The notes under the pieces: generated by a model
Databases searched by the model: none
Seen by the model: the letters and a program-made list of their open reading frames with translations, nothing else
What the model was told of the DNA's origin: nothing
From: Planctomycetota bacterium
Lineage (GTDB): Bacteria; Planctomycetota; PLA2; JAEUHO01
NCBI GenBank assembly: GCA_028281445.1
Contig: JANQJW010000024.1
Location: forward strand, 1-64,000
Length of the DNA: 64,000 bases
Direction: 5' to 3'
Position numbers and translations under genes: made by a program
Shown: positions 14,135-22,358 of the stretch, in pieces
Position numbering within the stretch: the first letter of the stretch is position 1
How the letters are laid out: every line of letters begins with the position of its first letter

Positions 14135-15241
14135 ATGCGCATTGGCGTTCCGACTGAGATCAAGGCCAACGAGAACCGCATCGCCATGGTGCCCGGCGGC
14201 GTCCAGGCGCTCGTCGCCGACGGCCACGAAGTCTTCATCCAGCAAGGCGGCGGCGTCGGCAGCGGCATCGCCGACAACGAGTACGTCGAAGCCGGTGCCA
14301 CGATCATCGCAGACGTCGACGAGCTCTGGGAACGCGCCGAGATGATCGTCAAGGTCAAGGAGCCGCTGCCCGAAGAGTACGGCCGCTGCCGCCCTGACCA
14401 CGTCCTGTTCACCTACTTCCACTTTGCCGCCTCGCGCGAGCTGACCGACGCGATGATCAACGCCGGCTCGGCCTGCTTCACCTACGAAACGCTCGAGGTC
14501 GACGAGAGCCTGCCCTTGCTCGTTCCCATGAGCGAAGTTGCCGGCCGCCTCGCCATTCAGTGCGGCGCGCGCTGCCTCGAGAAGTTCATGGGCGGCCGCG
14601 GCCTGCTCATGGGGGGCGTGCCCGGCGTCTCGCCCGCTAGCGTCCTCATCCTCGGCGGCGGCGTCGTCGGCATCAATGCTGCCAAGATGGCGGCCGGCAT
14701 GGGCGCCGACGTCACGATCATGGACATCGACCTCGATCGCCTGCGCTACCTCGACGACGTCATGCCCAAGAACGTCGGCACCGTCTTCTCTACGCCGCAG
14801 TCGATCCGCCATCGCGTTGCGTTCGCCGACCTCGTCGTCGGTGCGGTTCTCATCGAGGGTGCGCGCGCGCCCACGCTCGTTCCGCGTGAGTACCTCAAGG
14901 ACATGAAGGATGGGTCGGTCATCGTCGACGTCGCCGTCGACCAGGGCGGCTGCGTCGAGACGATCGAGCCCACCACGCACGCCGATCCGACCTACGTCAT
15001 CGACGGCGTCGTCCACTACGGCGTCGCCAACATGCCCGGCGCCGTGCCGCGCACGTCCACGTTTGCGCTGACGAACGCCACGTCGCCGTGGGTGCTGCGC
15101 CTGGCGAAGCTCGGCGCCGAGGGCGCCGTCGCGTCCGATCACCACCTGCGCAGCGCGCTCAACATCTGGAAGGGCCAGGTGACCCACCCCGGTGTCGCCG
15201 AGGCGTTCGACCTCCGGTACGAGGCCGCGACCGCAGGGTAG
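14135..15241 (+). CDS. ald: Alanine dehydrogenase
   Basis: A 368-residue enzyme converting L-alanine and NAD to pyruvate, ammonia and NADH, of usual family length. Substrate and catalytic residues are in place: K75 in VKVKEPLP and H96 in FTYFHFA. The Rossmann motif is GGGVVGINAAKMA, and DVAVDQGG carries the conserved aspartate. The start ATG has GGGAGG 9 bases upstream. A TATACT box at 14094-14099 may be its -10 element, without a clear -35. The MATE exporter follows 30 bases later on the same strand. Confidence 0.95.
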   Translation: MRIGVPTEIKANENRIAMVPGGVQALVADGHEVFIQQGGGVGSGIADNEYVEAGATIIADVDELWERAEMIVKVKEPLPEEYGRCRPDHVLFTYFHFAASRELTDAMINAGSACFTYETLEVDESLPLLVPMSEVAGRLAIQCGARCLEKFMGGRGLLMGGVPGVSPASVLILGGGVVGINAAKMAAGMGADVTIMDIDLDRLRYLDDVMPKNVGTVFSTPQSIRHRVAFADLVVGAVLIEGARAPTLVPREYLKDMKDGSVIVDVAVDQGGCVETIEPTTHADPTYVIDGVVHYGVANMPGAVPRTSTFALTNATSPWVLRLAKLGAEGAVASDHHLRSALNIWKGQVTHPGVAEAFDLRYEAATAG

Positions 15242-15271
15242 CCTCCGTCTTCAACCCGGACGGGGGACACC

Positions 15272-16675
15272 GTGCTGCCGACTCAAGAGGGCCCGAAGAC
15301 CGAGACCTCGCTGCTGCGGGCGACCGTGTCCTTCGGGACACCGCTCGTCATCGCGATGGCGCTCGGCGCCCTCTTCAACCTCGTAGACCTCTACATCGTC
15401 GGTCGCATGGACCGGCCCGAGGTCGCGATCGCGGCCGTGACGATCGGCTCGCTCGTCAACTCGATTCCGATGATCATCTTCAACGGGATCGTCAACGCCA
15501 TCATCGCGCTCGTCGCGCGCTTCTACGGGCTGGGCAACCTGCCGCGGGCCAACATCGCCGCAAGTCAGGGGCTCGTGCTGACGCTGATCCTCAGCGCGAT
15601 CTTCGGCTTCCTCCCCTGGCTCTACGCCGAGGAGATCTGCATCGCGCTGGGTGCCAAGGGCGACGTCGTCGAGCCGGCCACGGACTACCTGGCGATTGTC
15701 AGCCTCGGCACGTTCACGATGTTCCTGCTGATGCACATCACCGGCGCAATGCGCGCCGTCGGCAACAGCCTCGTGCCGCTGGTCCTGATGGGCGGGGCCA
15801 ACCTGCTCAATGTCGTGCTCGATTGGTGGTTCATCTTCGGCGGCCTGGGACTCGAGCCGATGGGGGTGGCCGGCGCGGCCTGGGCCACCGTCGTCGCGCG
15901 CGGGCTCTTCGCCATCGCAGGCCTGCTGATCCTCTACCGCGGCCTGGCGGGGCTGAAGCTCCGCAGCCTGGTCGTGCGCTGGCAGATGATGTGGCAGGTG
16001 CTCAGGATCGGCGTGCCCTCCTGCGCGCAATGGCTCGTCCGGATGGTGTCCTATCTCTACATCCTGGGCTTCGTGGCGCGCGCCGCCCCGCTCGCGGGCA
16101 AGGGCATCACCGAGGCCCAGGCGGCCTTCGGCGTGGGACTGCGTCTCGACACCCTTGCGCTCTTCAGCGGCTTCGGGTGGGGCGCCGCCGCCGCCACGCT
16201 GGTCGGGCAGAACCTGGGGCGTGGACGCCCCGATCGCGCCGTGCGCGCCTCATGGATCGCGCTGGGGCTCAACATCGCGATGATGCTCATCTTCGCGGCC
16301 TGTTACGTGCTCTTCGCCGAGCCATTGGTCGGCATCATGGGCTTCGATCTCGCGGTTGGCACGGACGCGCAGCAGGTGCGCGAGATCGGGCGCACGTATC
16401 TCTACGTCACGTCGTCCGGGTTCGTCTTCCTGGCCGTTGCGGTCGTTTTGTCACAGGCGCTGGCGGGGGCCGGCGCGACGAAGTTCCCGTTGCTCATCGA
16501 GCTCGTGGCCTACGGCTTCGTCGGCTACCCGTTCGTGAAGTGGGTCGCCGAGCGCTCGGACATCTGGGGATTGCGCGGTTTGTGGCTCGCAGCCGTTGCG
16601 CTCCACCTCGCCGTTGCGATTGCGTACGTGCTATGGTTCCGATTCGGCCCCTGGGCACGGAGGGAGATCCAATGA
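15272..16675 (+). CDS. MATE-family multidrug/cation antiporter
   Basis: A 467-residue integral membrane protein with about 12 hydrophobic helices, as expected for the multi antimicrobial extrusion family, which exports cationic compounds in exchange for Na+ or H+. Two homologous halves are visible: each has a GALFN-, VNAIIALVARFYGLG- or WGAAAATLVGQNLGRGRPDRA-type segment, the latter being the typical second-half motif. The GTG start at 15272 follows a GGGGGA site. The stop overlaps the start of the WYL regulator (ATGA), so the two genes are translationally coupled and may be functionally linked. Confidence 0.9.
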   Translation: MLPTQEGPKTETSLLRATVSFGTPLVIAMALGALFNLVDLYIVGRMDRPEVAIAAVTIGSLVNSIPMIIFNGIVNAIIALVARFYGLGNLPRANIAASQGLVLTLILSAIFGFLPWLYAEEICIALGAKGDVVEPATDYLAIVSLGTFTMFLLMHITGAMRAVGNSLVPLVLMGGANLLNVVLDWWFIFGGLGLEPMGVAGAAWATVVARGLFAIAGLLILYRGLAGLKLRSLVVRWQMMWQVLRIGVPSCAQWLVRMVSYLYILGFVARAAPLAGKGITEAQAAFGVGLRLDTLALFSGFGWGAAAATLVGQNLGRGRPDRAVRASWIALGLNIAMMLIFAACYVLFAEPLVGIMGFDLAVGTDAQQVREIGRTYLYVTSSGFVFLAVAVVLSQALAGAGATKFPLLIELVAYGFVGYPFVKWVAERSDIWGLRGLWLAAVALHLAVAIAYVLWFRFGPWARREIQ

Positions 16676-17718
16676 GGGCAGGCGATCCGAAGGTCCTGAA
16701 GCTCGAACGACAGCTCAACCTCGTTTCGTACCTGCTCTCCGCGCGCGCCCCCGTTCCGTTCTCCGACATCCGCGGCCGGGTGGTCGGCTACGACGACGAC
16801 GCGAGCCCGGACGCCGTCGAGAAGCGCTTCGACCGCGACAAGGCCGACCTGCGCGCCATCGGCGTCAAGATCGAGTACGTCGCGAGCGACCTCTTCGGCC
16901 GGGCCGGCTATGTGATCGATCCGCGCGGCTACTTCCTGCGCGAGACCAAGCTCGAGCCCGAGGACGCCATGCTGCTGGCCGTGCTCCAGCGCACGCTGGG
17001 CGTGGTGGATGACAACCTCGGCCGCAACCTCAAGTCCGCACTCGCCAAGCTGACGATCGACAGCCAGCTGCCCGAGCCGCTGCGTACGTCGGTTGCCGAG
17101 CAGCATCTCCTGACGCTGGGTCGCCCGGAGCACGATCCGGGCAGGCAGCACGTTGCGTTGTTCGGCGAGGCCGTCGGCCGCCGCCGCAAGGTGGTGTTCG
17201 ACTACCACACGGTGGACGCCAACCGCACCGAGAAGCGCACGGTCCACCCCTACGGTCTCGGCCTCGTCGAGGGCAACTGGCACCTCGTCGCCTTCGACGA
17301 GACGCGCAAACCCAAGGGCGCGGTGCGCCGCTTTCGCCTCGACCGCATCCGCGGCAAGGTCGCGTTTGCGGACAAGCAGGAAGACGCCTACGAGCTGCCG
17401 CAGGACTTCGACATCTCGCGCTACGTCGAACAGGAAGAGTTCGAGATGGGCGAGGGTGCCGAGGTCAAGGTCATGGTCGAGCTCGACGAGGTCGCGACCT
17501 GGCTCATGGCCCGGCGTCGTCGTGGCGCGGGCGAGCTCAAGATCCTCAAGGACGGCCGCGGGCAGCTCCGTCTCGCGATCCGCAACGAAGAGGGCTTCTT
17601 CCGTTGGCTCGCCGAGTTCGGCCAGCATGCCCGGATCGCCACGCCGAAGCGTCTTGCCGTTGCGTTCAAGGAGCGCATGCAGAAGACGCGGGCGTTGTAC
17701 GCGGATGTGACCTCGTAG
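16672..17718 (+). CDS. WYL-domain transcriptional regulator
   Basis: A 348-residue protein of the PafC/DeoR-like WYL group. Residues about 8-75 form a winged helix (LNLVSYLLSARAPVPFSDIRG, FDRDKADLRAIG), with the strand YVIDPRGYFL. The WYL domain spans about 165-235 and includes VVFDYHT, HPYGLGLVEGNWHLVAFD and FRLDRI. A WCX-like C-terminal extension completes it. WYL domains bind nucleotides or nucleic-acid ligands and often control DNA-damage or phage responses. The start is ATG 16672, overlapping the MATE stop, with GGAGGGAG upstream. Its TAG stop is made by the first bases of a REP element. Confidence 0.88.
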   Translation: MRAGDPKVLKLERQLNLVSYLLSARAPVPFSDIRGRVVGYDDDASPDAVEKRFDRDKADLRAIGVKIEYVASDLFGRAGYVIDPRGYFLRETKLEPEDAMLLAVLQRTLGVVDDNLGRNLKSALAKLTIDSQLPEPLRTSVAEQHLLTLGRPEHDPGRQHVALFGEAVGRRRKVVFDYHTVDANRTEKRTVHPYGLGLVEGNWHLVAFDETRKPKGAVRRFRLDRIRGKVAFADKQEDAYELPQDFDISRYVEQEEFEMGEGAEVKVMVELDEVATWLMARRRRGAGELKILKDGRGQLRLAIRNEEGFFRWLAEFGQHARIATPKRLAVAFKERMQKTRALYADVTS

Positions 17719-17894
17719 GGGCGACCCTTGTGGTCGCCCAATCGGCGATTCCGCAGTGTGGGGAATCCCTGTAGGGGCGGGCCTTGTGCCCGCCCGCGGC
17801 GGCCCGTGATCGGGGCGGCCACAGGGGCCACCCGCACAGGGACCGCCGTGATTCGTTGAACGCGTCGCGGGGCGACCACAAGGGTCGCCCCTAC
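17715..17894. repeat. REP-like palindrome cluster between WYL regulator and miaA
   Basis: The cluster starts GTAGGGGCGACCC-TTGTGG-TCGCCC and ends with its inverted form GGGCGACCACAAGGG-TCGCCCCTAC; two further variants (GGGGCGGGCC..., GGGGCGGCCAC...) lie between. Both converging genes use TAG codons at its two outer ends. It probably acts as a bidirectional terminator. Confidence 0.85.
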
Positions 17895-18790
17895 ATCAGG
17901 ATCCGGTCCGCCACCGCCGCCGCGTCGTCGTCCGCCGACACGTTGATCCACGCGAGGCTCGGGAACGACGAGAAGAACGTCATCTGCTTGCGCGCGAAGC
18001 GACGCGTTCGACGGCTGATCCGCTCTCGGGCTTCCGCCTCGTCGATCTCGCCGTCGAGCAAGGCCCGTAGCTCGGTTAGCCCCAAGGCTTGTGCGGCCTG
18101 CGGACTCAAGACCTGCGTGAAGAGCTCGCGCGCCTCTTCGATGAGGCCGGCCTCGAACATCTGCGCGGTGCGCTTCTCGATGCGCGCGTCGAGATCCTCG
18201 TAGTCGCGGCGCAGGCCGAAGACTCTGGCCGTCACGCGGTCCGGGCCGTCCCACTCGAGCCGCTGCTCGCTGGCGGGCTTGCCCGTGCCCCGCACGATCT
18301 CCAGCGCCCGGACGATGCGACGCAGGTCGTTGGGATGGAGCTCCGTGGCGCGCTTGGGATCCACCTTCGCCAGGTCCTCGTGGAGCACCTGGCGTCCCCC
18401 GGCTTCCACTCGCTGCTTCAGGCTCTCGCGAAACGCGTCGTCGCGCGGGACGGGGGAGCCAAAGCCCTTGAGCCAGCAGCGCAGGTAGAGCGCCGTGCCG
18501 CCCACGATCCACGGCTCACGATCGCGACCTCGGATCTGCTCGATTTCGTGATCGCAGTCGGTGAGGAAGCGGGCGGCGTCGTAGGTGTCGTAGGTGTTCA
18601 GAATCCCGAGCAGGTGGTGGGGGACGTCGCTCGGCGGCGTCGGCGCGGCCGTGAGGATGGGCATCCCGCGGTAGACCGTGTAGGCGTCGCAGCAGATCAC
18701 CTCTCCGTTGGTGCGGCGGGCCAGCTCGATGCCGACGTCGGTCTTTCCAGACCCCGTCGAACCCACCAGACAGCGCACAGCCTCGCTCAT
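17891..18790 (-). CDS. miaA: tRNA dimethylallyltransferase
   Basis: A 299-residue enzyme that adds a dimethylallyl group to A37 of tRNAs reading U-initial codons. The P-loop is VGSTGSGKTDV (residues ~9-19), followed by the DAYTVYRGMPILTA substrate region, PHHLLG, the VGGTALYLRCWLKGF motif, and C-terminal RRTRRFARKQMTFF. Length is typical. ATG at 18790 is the start. The TAG stop is provided by the adjoining REP element. It diverges from the nadD fusion gene. Confidence 0.95.
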   Translation of the reverse strand: MSEAVRCLVGSTGSGKTDVGIELARRTNGEVICCDAYTVYRGMPILTAAPTPPSDVPHHLLGILNTYDTYDAARFLTDCDHEIEQIRGRDREPWIVGGTALYLRCWLKGFGSPVPRDDAFRESLKQRVEAGGRQVLHEDLAKVDPKRATELHPNDLRRIVRALEIVRGTGKPASEQRLEWDGPDRVTARVFGLRRDYEDLDARIEKRTAQMFEAGLIEEARELFTQVLSPQAAQALGLTELRALLDGEIDEAEARERISRRTRRFARKQMTFFSSFPSLAWINVSADDDAAAVADRILM

Positions 18791-18864
18791 CCGGGAATCC
18801 TACGGGCCCCTGCGAAGGGGGAAGCCCCTGGTACCTTCGCCGGGGTCGAAACCGGGAACCGGCA

Positions 18865-19983
18865 TTGAGCGAGAAACGAGACCTCTGGGTGCCGGCCGTG
18901 CTCTTCCTGGGCGGCGCCGGCCTGCTCGTCTGGCACATCCTCCTTGGAGAGGAGGGCAACCTCGTCGCGGGCGTCGTCGGGGCCGTCTGCGGACTGGTCG
19001 GTGCGCTCTTCTGTCTGCCGTTGCGCATCCGCCACGGGCAGGGGCGCGTGCTCACGTTCGGCGCCGGCTGGGCGCTCATCATGGCTGCGTTCGTGCCCGG
19101 TCAGTCCGGCGGGCCCGTGCTCTCGCTGCTGCCCTGGTTCGTCGCGGGGCTCGCGCTGATCGCACCCATCCGCACGGCGCCGGTCCAGACCCGCGGCGTC
19201 ATGCTTGCGGGCGCGGGGGTGCTCGCCATCGGCGCCGCGCTGGCCGCGCTTGGCGTGCTGCCGAAGCCCACAACGTGGCTGTTCATCGCCGGCGCATTCT
19301 TCATGGCGGCCCAGGTCTGGAACTCGCGCCCCCGGCCTGAGAAGCCGCCGCCGCCCGGCCCCCGTGTGTGCGTCTACGGCGGCACGTTCGATCCCTTCCA
19401 CCGCGGCCACCGAGCGCTCGCCGAAGCCGCGCTGCGGGTCAACGACCGGCTGCTGGTCGTCGTTGCCGGCTCGGCACCGCACAAGTTCCTCGACGAAGAG
19501 GGCGGCGTTCCGGACCAGACCCCGTTCCACCATCGCGTCGCGATGACGCGGCTGGGCGTCGAGGGCCTGCCGCGTACCGAGGTGCTCGAGCTCGAAGGCC
19601 GCCGCAGCGGACCGTCCTACACGGTCGACACGCTGGACGTGTTGGTGCGCAGCCATCCGGCCGGCACGCGCTTCCGCCTGCTGCTCGGCGCGGACATGTT
19701 CAGCGACTTCGCGACCTGGAAGGACTGGGATCACATCCTCGAGTGCGCGACGCTGCTCGTGGCGCGGCGTCCGGGGACCGAGTTGGAGACGCCGCCCGAG
19801 CTCGAAGAGCGCGGCGCCGCCGTGCTGGGGCTCGAGGCCCCGCTGGTGGACGTATCGGGCACCGAGATCCGCGCGGCGCTCAGCCGCGGCGACGCGCCGG
19901 GCTCCGAGCTTTCACCCGCGATCCAGGGCTACATCCGCGACCACGGCCTCTATCTACCTGTTCGGGAAGAAGAAGAGGTGTGA
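18865..19983 (+). CDS. nadD: Nicotinate-nucleotide adenylyltransferase with N-terminal membrane domain
   Basis: A 372-residue protein. Residues 167-370 are a complete NadD, which makes deamido-NAD from nicotinate mononucleotide and ATP: GGTFDPFHRGH (172-182) is the nucleotide-binding motif, SGPSYTVDTLD and LLGADMF are the family substrate motifs, and VSGTEIRAAL is the C-terminal ISSTxIR equivalent. Residues 8-151 form about six hydrophobic helices, followed by a proline-rich linker (EKPPPPGP). Ordinary NadD is soluble and about 200 residues. Start is TTG 18865; the helices are in frame with no stop before the enzyme. The enzyme is inferred to be tethered to the inner membrane on its cytoplasmic face. 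Confidence 0.9.
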   Translation: MSEKRDLWVPAVLFLGGAGLLVWHILLGEEGNLVAGVVGAVCGLVGALFCLPLRIRHGQGRVLTFGAGWALIMAAFVPGQSGGPVLSLLPWFVAGLALIAPIRTAPVQTRGVMLAGAGVLAIGAALAALGVLPKPTTWLFIAGAFFMAAQVWNSRPRPEKPPPPGPRVCVYGGTFDPFHRGHRALAEAALRVNDRLLVVVAGSAPHKFLDEEGGVPDQTPFHHRVAMTRLGVEGLPRTEVLELEGRRSGPSYTVDTLDVLVRSHPAGTRFRLLLGADMFSDFATWKDWDHILECATLLVARRPGTELETPPELEERGAAVLGLEAPLVDVSGTEIRAALSRGDAPGSELSPAIQGYIRDHGLYLPVREEEEV

Positions 19984-20114
19984 CCGTCGGGTGACCGTTC
20001 TGGAGAGGGACTCCCTTACCATTACGGCGCACAAGGGAGGCAAGCGGATACATCGCGTCCGCTACGAGGTATCACTGCGGTCGCGTCGCGGGCGCAGTAG
20101 GGAGAGGCACGGGT

Positions 20115-20267
20115 ATGCGTCGTATTGCATTGCTACTGGCCGTTGCGATGGGAGCTGTCTTCCTCGCAGGCTGCACAGGCATGAACTTCCGGGATCCGCT
20201 TCATCCGCACACGCGGGCCCCCGGCACGAGCCCGCCCGGCTGCATGCCTTCGCGCGGTTGCCGCTAA
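20115..20267 (+). CDS. Small lipoprotein (50 residues)
   Basis: ATG 20115 follows a GGGAGAGG site and opens a 50-codon frame ending TAA. Residues 1-19 are a lipoprotein signal (MRRIALLLAVAMGAVF) with lipobox LAGC, so C20 would be lipidated. The mature peptide is only ~31 residues, proline-rich, with two further Cys (residues 43 and 49). No family is recognised. A second small lipoprotein gene lies 215 bases downstream. Confidence 0.65.
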   Translation: MRRIALLLAVAMGAVFLAGCTGMNFRDPLHPHTRAPGTSPPGCMPSRGCR

Positions 20268-20373
20268 CTCACTTCGTGCACACCTGCGCGAAACGCGCTC
20301 GCGCGGGTGTGCGTTCTCGAATGTCATGCTTTCGTAACCGCGTGCAGAATCAGGACTTGTGCGCAAGAAAGTA

Positions 20374-20402
20374 TTGACCGTCCCATGACGTATCGGTACA
20401 TA
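20374..20402 (+). promoter_or_regulatory. Sigma-70-type promoter for small lipoprotein gene
   Basis: TTGACC (20374-20379) and TACATA (20397-20402) are separated by 17 bases, a near-ideal arrangement, about 80 bases upstream of the lipoprotein start at 20482. Confidence 0.65.
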
Positions 20403-20481
20403 CACTCCCCGGTGGCAGAGCCCGGGAACGGGCCACAGGGAGGTTTCCCAACTCTGGGAAAAAGGCATAGGAGTCCGGATC

Positions 20482-20739
20482 ATGTTCAAGGTCATCTCGC
20501 TCGCAGTGCTCCTGTTCGTCGCGACGATCAGTGTCGGTGGCTGCCGTGTGGTGGCACCGGGGCTCGAGAGTCTCGGTGGTGCAGAGACTGGTGGCGGCAA
20601 CATCGGTCCCACGAAGACGCAGATGATCCTGCGTCAGTGGGGACGCGATACGCGGAAGAACGAGCGCTTCGTCGATCAGTACTTCCTGAACTACGACATC
20701 AACGATCCGTACCGCGGCGACGCCCTCGTAGGGTACTAG
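20482..20739 (+). CDS. Small lipoprotein (85 residues)
   Basis: An 85-residue protein with signal MFKVISLAVLLFVATIS and lipobox VGGC, placing the lipidated Cys at residue 21. The mature part has a Gly-rich stretch (GGAETGGGNIGP) and a polar C-terminal half with QMILRQWGRDTRKNERFVDQYF, ending near YRGDALVGY. ATG 20482 has AGGAG upstream, and a strong promoter precedes it. A strong terminator lies 120 bases after the stop. I recognise no family; an outer-membrane or periplasm-facing lipoprotein is inferred. Confidence 0.8.
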   Translation: MFKVISLAVLLFVATISVGGCRVVAPGLESLGGAETGGGNIGPTKTQMILRQWGRDTRKNERFVDQYFLNYDINDPYRGDALVGY

Positions 20740-20859
20740 GCGCGGCGGCACCGCCGGTTCCGGCTCCTTGGGAGGGGAGCGGGTCCGGCAGGGTCCTCGC
20801 GCCGCGCCCCCTTGAGGGAGGGACGGGCACGGCGTACGCGGGACCGGCGGTGTCTGACA

Positions 20860-20911
20860 GGCCCGGCGCCCATGCATCCCCATAGGGATGTGCGGGCGCC
20901 GGGCCTTTTTT
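20860..20911 (+). terminator. Strong intrinsic terminator just upstream of serS
   Basis: GGCCCGGCGCCC (20860-20871) pairs perfectly with GGGCGCCGGGCC (20894-20905), with an inner ATCCC/GGGAT arm, and is followed by TTTTTT. It ends 46 bases before the serS ATG, so it may end the lipoprotein transcript or act as a leader attenuator for serS. Confidence 0.9.
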
Positions 20912-20957
20912 GTGCCTACTCCGCAACGAAGGCAGACTGAGCGCGGAGACGAATCCC

Positions 20958-22244
20958 ATGTTGGACCTTGCCTGGATCCGCGAGAACCCCGACGCCGTGC
21001 GCCGCGGCGCCGAACGCAAGCGCATCGACTTTGACGTCGACGAGCTGCTGCGCCTCGATGAAGAGCGCCGTTCGCTGATCCGTCTGCAGGAACAGGCCAA
21101 GGCCGAGCAGAACGCACTGGGCAAGCAAGTGGCGACCCTCCAGGGCGACGCGAAGCAAGCCGCTCTCACACGCCTCAAGCAGATGAAGGCGAGCGTCAAG
21201 GAGCACACGGAGGCCCTGGCGCCCATCCAGAGCCGGATCGACGAGATGCTCTGGGCCGTGCCCAATCCGCCTGCCGAGGAGGTGCCGGACGGGGACGACG
21301 ACGGCGCCAACGTCGAGCTGCGCAAGGTGGGGGAGCCCAAGACCTACGACTTCGAGGTCAAGGACCACGTCGAGCTGATGACCGGCCTCGGCATCCTCGA
21401 CATCGAGCGCGCGGGCAAGCTCGCCGGAAGCCGCAGCTACGTGCTCAAGGGCGACGGCGTGTTGCTCGAACAAGCTGTCCTGCGCATGGCGATGGACCTC
21501 ATCACCGAGCGCGGCTACACGATGCTCGCCGTGCCGGTGGTGGTGAAGGAGTGGGCGCTTCGGGGTACGGCTTACTTCCCGGGGGCCGAGGAGCAGACGT
21601 ACAAGATCGCCAACCCGACGGCGGACGACGAGGATTCGTGGCTCGTCGGCACGAGCGAAGTCAGCGTGACCGCGCTGCACGGCGGCGAGATCCTCGAGGT
21701 CGCCGACCTGCCGCTCCGGTATGCGGGCCTGAGCCCGTGCTTCCGGCGCGAGGCCGGGACGTACGGCAAGGACACGCGCGGCGTCTACCGCGTCCACCAG
21801 TTCAACAAGGTCGAGCAGGTCGTCGTGGACGTCGCGGACAAGGCGCGCAGCCTCGAGCACCACAAGGCGATCCTGGAGAACGCCGAGACGATGATGCAGC
21901 GCCTGGAGCTGCCCTACCGAGTCGTCGTCTGTTCGACAGGGGACATGGGCCGCGGCGCGCGCTGCAAGTACGACATCGAGGCCTGGATGCCGGGCCGCGA
22001 GGCCTACGGAGAAACGCACAGCGCCACGCGCTTCCACGAGTACCAGGCGCGTCGCTTGAACCTGCGCTACCGCGACGAAGACGGCAAGGTTCGCGTCTGC
22101 CACACGCTCAACAACACCGTGATCGCAACGCCGCGCACCCTGGTCGCGTTGCTCGAGGTGCACCAGCAGGCGGACGGCAGCATCCGGATTCCCGAAGCCC
22201 TTCAGCCGTACATGAACGGTCGAGAGGTCCTGAGACCGGAGTAG
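20958..22244 (+). CDS. serS: Seryl-tRNA synthetase
   Basis: A 428-residue class II aminoacyl-tRNA synthetase that charges tRNA-Ser. The N-terminal ~110 residues form the long antiparallel coiled-coil arm (EERRSLIRLQEQAKAEQNAL). Motif 2 is SPCFRREAGTYGKDTRGVYRVHQF and motif 3 is NNTVIATPRTLVALLE; the TSEVSVTALH segment binds serine. Length is typical. ATG 20958 is chosen because it starts MLDLAWIRENPDAVR, the normal N-terminus. It is separated from the upstream terminator by only 46 bases and converges on the gsp operon. Confidence 0.96.
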   Translation: MLDLAWIRENPDAVRRGAERKRIDFDVDELLRLDEERRSLIRLQEQAKAEQNALGKQVATLQGDAKQAALTRLKQMKASVKEHTEALAPIQSRIDEMLWAVPNPPAEEVPDGDDDGANVELRKVGEPKTYDFEVKDHVELMTGLGILDIERAGKLAGSRSYVLKGDGVLLEQAVLRMAMDLITERGYTMLAVPVVVKEWALRGTAYFPGAEEQTYKIANPTADDEDSWLVGTSEVSVTALHGGEILEVADLPLRYAGLSPCFRREAGTYGKDTRGVYRVHQFNKVEQVVVDVADKARSLEHHKAILENAETMMQRLELPYRVVVCSTGDMGRGARCKYDIEAWMPGREAYGETHSATRFHEYQARRLNLRYRDEDGKVRVCHTLNNTVIATPRTLVALLEVHQQADGSIRIPEALQPYMNGREVLRPE

Positions 22245-22286
22245 CGGTTTTCCGGGGCGAAGGCGCCGCAAAGCGGGCGACGACGA

Positions 22287-22305
22287 CGCGTAGCATGTCT
22301 ACGCG
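22287..22305. terminator. Hairpin between convergent serS and gspJ
   Basis: CGCGTAG (22287-22293) and CTACGCG (22299-22305) form a 7-bp perfect stem with a 5-base loop in the 114-base gap between the converging genes. No T-run is present on either side. Confidence 0.4.
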
Positions 22306-22358
22306 AGGAGGAGAGCGAAGCGGCCCGCACAGCGCCGCCGAGCATCCGGGAAGCCGCG

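Noticed and set aside
15088-16671. A long upstream extension of the WYL regulator frame
   Set aside because: It overlaps ald and the whole MATE gene in another frame; the regulator has a good start at 16672 with GGAGGGAG.
19991-20377. A 128-codon plus-strand frame covering the first small lipoprotein gene
   Set aside because: It lies in another frame than the lipobox-containing 50-codon gene, which has a good ribosome-binding site and a clear signal sequence.
20740-20911. A T-box riboswitch before serS (GGCGGCACCGC resembles the T-box core)
   Set aside because: The core differs where it must pair with the tRNA end, lies 100 bases from the terminator instead of beside it, and no specifier stem could be drawn.
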